NCBI GenBank assembly: GCA_963920665.1
Contig: OY987267.1
Location: forward strand, 248,001-312,000
From: Straminergon stramineum
Taxonomy: Eukaryota; Streptophyta; Bryopsida; Hypnales; Calliergonaceae
DNA: 64,000 bases
Reading direction: 5' to 3'
Shown: positions 11,930 through 21,600 of the stretch, piece by piece
How positions within the stretch are numbered: the stretch's first letter is position 1
How the letters are laid out: each line of letters opens with the position of its first letter
The notes under the pieces: generated by a model
What the model saw: the letters and a program-made list of their open reading frames with translations, nothing else
What the model was told of the DNA's origin: nothing
Database searches by the model: none
Made by a program: the position numbers and the translations under genes

Positions 11930-13450
11930 AAAGTGGAAATTTTGGGACCTAATTGTAACATGCCCAATACTTTATTTGACTTGATGAAATGTGGCAACAA
12001 CACATGTCATACTAGTTTATTTATTTAAATTGGTGTTTATATTGATTTGTCGTGCCAATGAGATCTCCTAGATTGCACAATCAATGGAGGCGTTTTGGTA
12101 CTATCAAAAAGTTCTTAGAGAAGGCAAAAGAGGAAAGAAGATTCAATTGAATATGATTCATGGGCCACAAGAGAGTTTCAATGCATTTTGGTTCAAAATA
12201 ATTTGAGGAAAATAGAAAAATGTGAACTTTGGGGACATAAGTGGGATCTAACTAGGACATAACCTAGTCTTGAATGTGATTAACTAGGTGAGATGATGTC
12301 ACGAGTTGTCAATTATAGAAAAAAAATTAATAATATAAAAGTAGAGATTATGACATGAATAAAACATGACCAAGACTTGATGGGATGCAAAAATACAAGT
12401 CATACTAGTCTATACGTTGAAGAATGAGTCGGGGAATGAGTTCGCTTTTATTTGCTTTATTAGTCATGTTGAAGTCAACTTTTGGGACCAAAGTTGATCA
12501 TGACCAGGACTCACCCAAGACTTGACAAGATGTGGCAATAATAGTGGTGATATCAAACTATACTTTAAGTTTGGAGTATTTTTGTGGTTCGTTTCCCTTG
12601 GAGTTGGAATTTTCTAGACAAAGGGATTGATAAGCTTTCATTTCTTGGTACCATCAAAATGCCCTTGGCAATGCTATAAAGAAGGAAATAGTTTCATGGA
12701 AATTTGTCCTAGAGGCTAAAAAAATGGAATTTCATAGTATTTGATCATCAAGAATGGAAAAATGAAAATTTAATAAAAATGAATGGTTGAATTTTGGGAC
12801 CTAATTGGGACCTAATTAAGACTTGACAAGGACTTGACATGGTTTAGAGTACGGTTTTTTTAAAATGTATACATTAATACAATGAACAAACATACTATCT
12901 AGTCCAACGGTGCTAGTATGTGAGCCCAAGAATGCGAGCTTGTGAGCATTCAGCCTACATTGTAGATACCTATAATATAGATACCCCACACTACAGAAGG
13001 TGTATGTATCATAAACACCTTAATAAGGGTATTTGTAACATATATACCCTATAATCATAGACGGTTTCTATGTTATATACACCTATAACATAGGTGTGTA
13101 GTATTATAGGCTCATGGGCTCACACTCCTATGCTCACGTAATAGCAACCCTCCTATCTAGTCTATACATTAAATTTGGTGTTTGTTTGTTTGTCATGCCC
13201 TTGAGATCTCTAAGAAAAAGAGGACAATGCGGGCATTTTTTTGGGGGGGCGAGGGAGCCCTTGACAAAGGAGTATAGAGGGAAAAATTACAGCATGTCCA
13301 ATCTTGAGGGCAGAAGATATGAAATTTCAAAGTACATGCTTCAAAGATTGAATTTTGGAACATGACATGGATATAACCAAGACTTGATTGACACTTGACT
13401 AGGTGTGTCAACCCTACAAGGCATACTCATAGCTACATAGCAACCTCATT
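11930..13450 (+). repeat. Diverged repeat cluster (units of about 400-550 bp)
   Basis: Three to four imperfect units can be recognised by shared text in the same order: TTTTGGGACC, AGACTTGA, GTCATACTAGTCTATA and GAGATCTC, then TTTGGTACCATCAAAA in most. They begin near 11940, 12340-12480, 12790 and 13350. The family also occurs near 3062. No coding content. One unit is interrupted by the MITE at 12905-13152, and the neighbouring unit (CATACTAGTCTATACGTT at 12403) shows what the unoccupied site looked like. The stretch 11245-11930 before it holds nothing I can assign. Confidence 0.6.
12905..13152. mobile_element. MITE sharing the termini of the 20-kb MULE
   Basis: This is a 248-bp element flanked by the identical 10-mer CTATCTAGTC (12895-12904 and 13153-13162). 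The left end is CAACGGTGCTAGTATGTGAG; the right end, read inward, is GAGGGTTGCTATTACGTGAG. The 20-kb MULE ends are CAGGGTTGCTAGCG and CAACGATGCTAGCG, followed by similar TGYGAGC-rich text. Both ends therefore align base for base from the first nucleotide. The interior has ATACCTATAA/TTATAGG arms and no coding sequence. The best reading is a non-autonomous derivative mobilised by the same transposase family. Confidence 0.88.
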
Positions 13451-15960
13451 GATTAGGATGGAATCCAAAGTAAAAATTGATGGACTAAAGTGAGTATTGA
13501 TAACTTAGTGATTCAAGTAGAAATGGGAGGAGTAAAAATAGGGCATTGGCAAGAAGTCTTCCCCGTAACTCCTGCAAAAGATCCCCATGCTAGGGCCTCT
13601 CTTAGAATAAAGCTTGGTTATTTAGTGAATCTCATAAAGAATTCCTTGTGAGATGGCTCTCAAGAGAATTTCTGAATTAGTTACATCAACAACAAATTTT
13701 CCGTCTACCAAAATATTATGCAATGCATGCAGTCTTGCAAGGGTGTGTTTCTATGGTGAAGTGCAGTTGAAAGAGATTTGGGAAAATTGAGGACTTGAGC
13801 AAAAATGCTGAGGATCCATAACTATCTTTACATTTGATTGGTTGAGTGAGAAGATTCCTCTAACTCCAACTCTAGATGCTCCAGTTGGTGTAGAGGTAAA
13901 ATGCAAGGACATAGGCTGCAGTCCAGAGACTTTGTGCCCTTTGAACTCGCCATGAATAACTTACCCTAAGAGCACTACTTAGAAGCATGGGCCTTATGCA
14001 TTTGTTCCATTTGACCATTGAGGAAGACAAGAGCTATGAAGAAATTGATAACATGATGGATAATGTGGAAGTATGTAGCCCACCTTCGAGAGGAGGCATA
14101 TAATTCTTAAAGCCTCTCCTACTGACCAATGGTTAGGCCGAGTTCATACTCTGGACAAGTGTATATTGGGCAAAATGTTTTGCTTCTTGATTGGTTGAAA
14201 AATGTATTTCATCCTCTACTTGATTAAGACGCTTTGTTTGTTTAGTTCAACATCAGAACTTCGTTCTACTAAATCATCAGACAAAGAAAACAAAATTCAG
14301 TACCACATGAAGAAGTGGTTTCAATTTTGTCCACTAGACGATCCTTCTTTCTCCTTATACAATGCACAATTCATCTTCAACCTTCGACAAATGCAACAAT
14401 CAACTTACAAACGTTTTCAATTCATCATCTTTGATGTCATGGCATTAGACATAGTGGACAATGCACTAGACATTCAATATTTCCTTGGATTTTGTCTATT
14501 CCATGGTATAAACTAGGCCTTAGTGGTGTAGGGGCCTAGGATGAAAGGGCTCTTCATTCTTGCCGATTGGGAGAGTGCATGGTTGTAGATGCACACCCAC
14601 CATCGAAGGAGACGGGACCTTACCTTGTCATGGAGAAAAAGAGTGACCATGAGCAAGAACAACAAGGGAGTAGAAGAGAGGGGAGGCATGCCTTTTCACC
14701 AACTCCCATTATGGCGGAAGGAAATGCCTCCCTATGAGTATGGAGCCTTGCTTGCCAAGGCACTACCCCTGAGAATCCATGCTTGAAGTAGACTCCACTT
14801 TTCCTCATCAAAACCTTCTAGCCTCCATGGCAAGTACTTTGTTCATTCATCTAGGGGCATGAGCATGCCTTGGCATCGTCTCATGCCATCGTCACTCATG
14901 CTTCCGTCCCCACTCTTTTCTGAGGACTCTTATTTGTCTTGATTCTGTGGTGTTCTTTAATTTCATTCTAAACAAAAAAATAAACAAAAGAATCTTTACT
15001 CATCTGCTACGATCATGATACAAACCCTTATTTGACTTTGTTTCATTCAGAGCCTTGAACACCCAAATGACGATGAAGAAGTATCACTCTTCTTTAAAGA
15101 TTTTACAAGCGAGCCTTTGAAATTCTTGAACAAAGCATCAATGTGTTGAAGAAATTTGCTAAAGATAGTATTCAACCAACAAAATAACTTCATTCCCCTT
15201 CGCGAGAAACACTCACATGTAGTCGTGATTTAATCTTCGCAATGATGTTGTGGTCCACCACTTCAGGGTAGAAATTTGGGCATAAATGGAAAATTGGGTT
15301 TCTAGGTCAAATTTTGAGGATGTCAATAAAAAAAAGTCCGATTTAGAGAGTATTCAATTCGGCGAGAAAAAGTTGATGTTGTGGTACTTGACATGTACTC
15401 ATTCTGTCGTTTGTGCAAGACGATATATAGCACAAATTTTTTGGGTAGAGGTCATTCAACAGTGGTTGCCTGTTTTCCATCAAGAATTTAAGCTTCCAAC
15501 TTAAGTTGTGAGAACCATTGCAGGTATCTCATATTTCTAATACCTCTTTTAGATACCTTGGAAGAATTCTTTTAGGGTTCTATAGAATTGGTCCTTGGAT
15601 ATAGTGTTCCATGATATGATGGATACAATTTCTGTATTTTTGTTCCATTAGTTTATGGATGTTGCATAGAATTGAGTGCCCTATTTCAAGTTCATTTTAT
15701 AGGATGAATGAAAAGTTCATTCAATATAAAGTGAACTATAGTTGTGTTAGTTCTAAAGCTATCTAGGGTTGTGTGTATGTCGTAACCAAGGAAGTAGCAA
15801 CCAAGTATGGATTTTGTGGGAACAAGATATGGCTAGAGTGCAGAAGAAAAAATTGTCAAATATTTGATTCATTGTGAGAATGTAGAGGAAGAAATACTCT
15901 CATCTAACATATTTGATTCTAGTACTCTTATAGTAAGAAGGTGCGATAATGTGGCGCATT
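13451..15960. other. Intergenic, no gene seen
   Basis: Several open frames of 60-105 codons (for example 14202-14516) show no recognisable domain and no convincing splice partners. A tRNA-like phrase near 13880 was considered and rejected. No feature is supported. Confidence 0.4.
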
Positions 15961-16023
15961 CGGTATAAATTAGGACACCCATTAACAAAGGGGTTTATAC
16001 CGTGTAGCTTATCCTTTGTTAAT
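15961..16023. other. Two interlocking inverted repeats (pseudoknot-type arrangement)
   Basis: CGGTATAAA (15961-15969) pairs with TTTATACCG (15994-16002). ATTAACAAAGG (15981-15991) pairs with CCTTTGTTAAT (16013-16023). The 5' arm of the second stem lies between the two arms of the first, so the arrangement is that of an H-type pseudoknot rather than nested hairpins. Both stems are perfect. No associated gene is evident. Confidence 0.5.
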
Positions 16024-16067
16024 CTGTGTCAACTTTCGATAATTCGTGCATGTTTGAGCCTATCATG

Positions 16068-16500
16068 ACTGATTTTTTGCCCTCTTTCCAACAGGATTAG
16101 TCTCAAGGTCTAATTCCTCTCCAATCAAAAGTTATGGCTTTTTTTAGGTTGTAGTTTTCACTATTGGCAGCCAGTTCAGCGACTAATATCTCAGGCCATT
16201 TCTGCCCAATTGAACCAATTTCTATGGATTTAGAAAACGATGTCTCTTCCTCTTTCCAATGGTACTAGTCTCAAGGTCTAATTCCTTACTCATCAAAAGT
16301 TAGAGCGAGTTGAAGGTCGCCGTTTTCATGGGTTATAGAAACTTTGGCAACTAATATCACACGCCATTCTTAACCAATTCAACCAATTTTTGTGCGCTTC
16401 TTCACTGATTTTTTGTCTTCTTTCCAACAATGTAAAGCACACCTTCTAATTCCTTGACCATCAAAAGTTATTGCACTTTTAGGGGTCTAGGGTTTCATGG
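16068..16500 (+). repeat. Tandem repeat, about 170-bp unit, 3 diverged copies
   Basis: Copies begin near 16068, 16238 and 16408, each carrying CTCTTTCCAA, then CTAATTCCTT and ATCAAAAGTTA. The phrasing resembles leader or LTR sequence of plant retroelements, but no retroelement genes are adjacent. Confidence 0.7.
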
Positions 16501-16578
16501 CAACTGACAAATCCTCAAGGGTTGAGGGCCCCATTTCTTTTGGTTATAGCGAAAGATAAAGAAAATATGGAACACAAA

Positions 16579-16925
16579 GGAGTTACACTAGTGTAGCTCA
16601 GGCTTGAGGTACACCATCACATTTTCCTTTGCACCCGAGGGGTTACACTAGTGTAGCCTGGCCTCGAGATGCACTAGCCCACTTCCCTTTCCAAAGAGTT
16701 ACACCAATGTAGCCCACCTCCACATACACCACCACACTTCTCAGTCCCAAGGAGTTACACCAATGTAGCCCAATCTCTACGTACACCATCACACTTCTTA
16801 GTCCCTAAGAGTTACACCAGTGTAGCCTGGCTTCTACATACACCATCACACTTCTCAGTCCCCAAGAGCTACACTAATGTAGCCCAGGCAGTTTTAGTTA
16901 CACCATTACACTTTCCTTCCCGCCC
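16579..16925 (+). repeat. Minisatellite, about 62-bp unit, 5-6 copies
   Basis: Each unit contains GAGTTACACYARTGTAGCC followed by TACACCATCACACTTC or a variant. Copies start near 16579, 16640, 16697, 16751, 16808 and 16865. The array stops about 20 bp short of the MULE target duplication. Confidence 0.85.
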
Positions 16926-16943
16926 TAGGATTATTACATGTGT

Positions 16944-16954
16944 GTATATGTATG
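16944..16954. repeat. Target-site duplication, left copy
   Basis: GTATATGTATG, identical to 36976-36986, directly abutting the left terminus. MULE duplications are usually 8-11 bp, so 11 bp is at the upper end; a 9- or 10-bp reading of the same match is possible. Confidence 0.75.
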
Positions 16955-17070
16955 CAGGGTTGCTAGCGTGCGAGCCTGTGAGTGTGAGCTTGTGAGCTTG
17001 TGAGCGGGAAAAAAAGAAGTGGAAAAAACCACTAAGGTACCCATGACCGTGGATATACCTATGACCGTGA
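16955..17070. repeat. MULE left terminal inverted repeat
   Basis: Opens with CAGGGTTGCTAGCGTGCGAG and continues with GTGAGC-type repeats to about 17007. After a purine tract it carries CCATGACCGTGGATATACCT and a second ATGACCGTG. The right end has the same elements in inverted order with a longer spacer. This region should hold the transposase binding sites. Confidence 0.8.
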
Positions 17071-17150
17071 ATGCATAGAATATGGAACTCCCTATTAGTG
17101 AATTTATTTTTTTCTTAATTTTTTATTGACTCGTGAATTAAAGGAAAAAA

Positions 17151-18265
17151 AACATGGTTTGACATTTGCATTTGGTTTAGGGTTTGTTTGAAATGCACAC
17201 ATCTGTCACTTGCTCATAGCGGTTTAGGGTTGGGTTTAAGGTCTTTGATTCCTTATACTCTTCATCTTGGTTATTCTAATTTTTAAAAACCCCATTGCTT
17301 ATTGTAATTTTTTTGCCACACCCTATTTTTTTTATGAGGACTATTCTGTTGTAATGGTTTTTTTTAACCCTCACTCTATTTATGAAGACTCTTGGGTTAT
17401 TTTTATGTTCATAATTTTTCACACACCACATTTTTCCAAAGAAACTTGTATTGTTAATTGTTGCAATTTTTTTTTCACTTCCTATTTATTTTCTTCAAAT
17501 CTATGGTGTTGTAATGTTTTTGGCACACCTTATTTTTTGGTATCAAGATTTTGGGTTATTTTTTGTTCATAATTTTTCACACACCACATTTTTCCAAAAA
17601 GACTTCTGTTGTTGGTATTTTGGTTTCACTCCCTATTTTTTTGCATGTTGTAAATGTTTTCCCTCCCTTCTGGTGTTCTAAATGTTTTTTCCACTCCCTG
17701 TTTTATTCATGAATATTGTGGTGTTGGGATGTTTTTTCCACTCCCTATTTTTTTTCTTTAAAATTGTGGTGTTGGAATGTTTTTTCCACACCCTATTTTT
17801 TTTTCTTTAAAATTGTGGTGTTGGGATGTTTTTTTCACACCCTATTTTTTTGGAAGACTCTTTGGTTATTGTTACATTCAAAATTTTTTACACACCACAT
17901 TTTTTCCAAAAAAATCTTATTGATGTAATTTTTTTTTGACTCCCTATTTTTTTCTTCAAAATTTTGGTGTTGTAATGTTTTTTTCTCACCCTCTTATTTG
18001 TATCAAGATCTTGGTTTATTGTTATGTTCATATTTTTTTAGGGTCCACTTTTTTTCAAAAATTTTTTTATCATTGTAATTTTTTTTTCACTCCCAATTTT
18101 TTGGGTTCAAAACTGTGGTGTCCTGAATGTAATTATCTTCTTCATATCCATTTAGTTTCGGTTTAGGGCGGTTTAGGGTAGGGTTGTCCATGTATGGACA
18201 TTCCTTTTTTACCATCTCTTTTTTGGTAAGAGGCTATGATTGGTTTAGGGTTTAGGGTTTAGGGT
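17151..18265 (+). repeat. Scattered TTTAGGG motifs in the MULE left end
   Basis: TTTAGGG occurs singly or in short runs near 17177, 17222, 18162 and 18171, and as three consecutive units at 18243-18265. The runs are too short to be a true telomere. Similar motifs (telo boxes) occur in plant promoters. They flank the T-rich tandem array on both sides. Confidence 0.65.
17280..18130 (+). repeat. T-rich degenerate tandem repeat inside the MULE left end
   Basis: Units of about 150-160 bp contain TTTTTCACACACCACATTTTTCCAAA, then TTTTTCACTCCCTATTTTTTT and TTGTGGTGTTGTAATGTTTT. The CACACCACATT phrase recurs near 17411, 17578 and 17890, with a weaker version near 18040. A shorter submotif of about 55 bp is additionally multiplied at 17700-17860. 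The phenylalanine-rich open frames across it are a by-product of T-richness. Confidence 0.8.
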
Positions 18266-18652
18266 ACTCTATTTTACTGAAAAAGACTTATGTATTCTCG
18301 TGTTGGAATGATTTTTTGTTTCACTCCATACTTTTATTTCGAAGGACTTTCAACAAGAAAAAACCAAGAATGCACGAGAGTCAAGGAAAATGAATCACAC
18401 AATATCTAGCCATAAAGCACACAAATCCAATCATAATGAAAATGAAAACATATGGGTTGACTCACAAGATATGTCAATCTCATGAGCCTAAGTCGCAGTA
18501 GACTCTGTTGTAGAATCCATGTTACTAGAAGAATTTGAAGTCTCTCTCCCCTCGGATGCTGATCCGTCTATGAACTGCAAGACATTTAAAGCGTACGAAG
18601 GTTTACGGCATTTGAGTTTTGAAGTACCAAATTCCGCAAACGCCGAAGCTAG

Positions 18653-21600
18653 CTATTCTGCATACACTGGAAGATTGAAGGACTTTTTTGGACTCAAGAT
18701 AAGTCTTCGTTTCTTCTTGGTTGCATCGGCTAACATCAATCCCTCGCTGTTGGAAACAAAAATGATAGAGTGTTAGATTTATGAAACATTACAAGTACCA
18801 TGCAAACCAAGAATTTTGAAATGTAGAAACTTACTTACTAGGTCTATCTCGCCGAATAAACTTGCGAGGTACTACGTTCATGACATCTGGATCTTGTGAT
18901 GCTACAATTGCAACTACTTCGTTAACAGTAACTGTTGTGACTGGAGTAGCGGTCTTCTTCATGGGCTCAAGAATGCATGAAAAAATCGTTTGATCTGCCT
19001 CCAACGCCACAATGTGGCGTCCCATTGCACGGCATGCTGTAATGGAGGCACCTGAAAAGAAAACCACAAATCAATATCTCATTGATTTCTTGTATGACAT
19101 TGAGATTAGAAAAATACTTGCGACAATCCAAACTCACCCGTAGATGTTGTGCAATCAAGGACCACGTCTCCCTCATCGGTAGTCCCCTCAACTATAAATT
19201 GGATGAACCGGGCATCCTTCTCTCGTGCCCCGCGCCATGGCATTCGATCCATGTCATTGATCAACATCGAGTCTTCGGTAGTGTAGTTGATCAACAAGTC
19301 ATCACGCTTGAGGTCAACTTTGGCCTTCAACATTGTTGCCGACCGCTTGAAACAAAAGTTGGATTTACCTTTTGCACCGTGGTCTTTCACCAAGAGGGTG
19401 ATACCGAACTTCAAAGTCTGGAAGCATAAAATGATAAAACAACACATATATAAATTAGAACTCGAGGAAGAATACGAGATTAGAAATAAAAAGAGAATTC
19501 TCAGAAATGAATGAAATCATACTGTGTTGTTTTTGTCAATGGCCGACGTCAAGTGCACCCGATTCATGCCCATCCACTCTTTTTTTTTCACCATATTGGG
19601 GAACTCCTGACATAGTCCGGCAATGGTGCTTTTAGCATCCATGCTCCATGAATGGAATACCACAATGCAACCATGGTCTTGCAAATGCCTCTCTGCAAAG
19701 AAAAATGCTTGGTAGATCATGTTGTATTCAGGGTCTGAGTTCCAGTAAGGCACATGATTTTCAGGGAATGATACCCCTGGAACTGGCAAGTTCTCTTGGC
19801 AGTCGAAAAGCATGAGGTCAAACCCCGGCCATTGATTGACTACTCCATTGTATACTCTGGCCTTCCCTACCGCCATCTGCCAAAACAAATTTGAACTTGT
19901 AAGTACCTACGACGTAGAAGGTGTAATAATGACATACTGTACTAATATAGAACAAGGGTAAAATACAAAATTATACAATTCATTTACCTTCTTGAAGAAC
20001 TCCATGACCTCGGTGTAGCAATTCAGGCCATCATTGGTTTCATTCTCTACAACGTCTATAATGGAGACATTGAGCACTAACTCCTCTGATGTCACATCTT
20101 CATTGTCACCTATAGCAATCACTTCTGTGCCTTGGGTAACCATCTCTTCGGTGAACTCTGGTAGTATGGCCTTCCTCTTCATCCCACTATGTGCTCCGGC
20201 TTCCATCTGAGAGCCTTGATCTACCGTCGATGACGCAGGAACTATACCTTCTCCATCTTCCTTCTTCTTCCCTTTTGCCTTGGCCTTCTCCTCCTTCTCC
20301 TTGTCCTTCTCCTTCTCTGCCAACTTTGCTACACGCTCTGCCTCCTTTTTCTCTTTGTTTTCCAAAACAACTTGGATTCGAGCCGCTTTTCTCCTGTCAT
20401 TGGTTTCCCTCCTTGCGATGGCCTTCTCCCTCTGTTTATCAGTTAGCCCTGCAAACTCATCGACGTCCATGTCAATAGTTCCCATTCCCTCCAAGGAGTT
20501 TCTTAGTTCAACCTTCGATGGATGCGTGTACAAGATGGGACAATCAATGTACCATCCGCCGCCACTAAGGTGAGCCGTGGTGAATGTTCGGAGTTGATTT
20601 GCCATATACATGCAATCTGCAGAAGTACGATCAAGAAAAGTAGAGAGAAATGGAGGCAAGTCCTTTCTCTCGATTGCCCCTTTTGCCTCCAACTCTTGCT
20701 TGAAGTATCTGCCAAAATATTAAGGAAGATTGGTACATGACATTGGAGATGAATAGCAAATATTAAGGAAGACCAAATGAAATTTCAACGTCATGTAGTA
20801 CTACATCAAAATAAGAATTTGAACTTTACAAAATATTGAACTATAAAAATTACATTGTGAAACCTAGAGGAATCCAAAATGGGGGGGGGGGCTACCAAGT
20901 ACTTGTAAAACCATTGTCGGATCCGACAATGGTTTGGAAGGTACCACAAGCACCCCCCACTTCTAGTCATTCGCTTTGTTTCCATGTTTTCTATCATAAT
21001 TAAGGGTGACCAGAACCAAGACATTCTAGAATTTGAAATGCTCAAATAGGGTGAATCAAATTACTAGAAAGTAATGGAGGCATATCGGAAAAGCACTCTT
21101 CGCACTGCTTGTTTTGACCCCTCAAATGTCATAAAGTTGTCACTTTTCTTGAAGTAGTTTGTTCCTCTGAGATGAGCCATGAAGCCTTGGTCCCAGATCT
21201 TCCTCCTCCAACCTTCTATATATTCGGACAAGGTCTTTGGCTGTTGTGGAACGTTGATGTTGATGTTGATGTTGTCTTGCTTCACCATGTTCTCGAAATA
21301 TTCCACAGCTACATCTTCAATCTATAAAACATGTGAATTAGTGAGCATTTAATATGGCCCTATAAGGATTTCTAGAATACAAAATTTTATTAATTCTAAA
21401 CTCTTCCGCTTTCGAAATCCAAATATTAGGCAAGAAAAAACTTACCCCAGCGTACCAAACGCATCTGTTCAAGAAAGGACCCAATAGTGTCTCAGATACA
21501 GGCCTCGACGGAAACCGTCTAGCATCACGTGAAGGCATTGAAGAATTCCACGACTTCAAAAACTTGGTCTTGTGAAAAGGAGTGGTGTTGCAAGTTGCCA

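Noticed and set aside
13879..13950. tRNA-like sequence (GTTGGTGTAGAGGTAAAATGC)
   Set aside because: A D-arm-like phrase is present, but no matching acceptor stem or T-arm could be folded by eye.
17267..18166. Phe/Cys-rich open frames of 70-100 codons
   Set aside because: They arise from T-rich tandem repeats and overlap in several frames; the composition is not protein-like.
20806..21045. Extra exon between exons 7 and 8 of the ParB-methylase-like gene
   Set aside because: The open frame is interrupted by the palindrome and poly-G, and using it would need a 22-nt intron.
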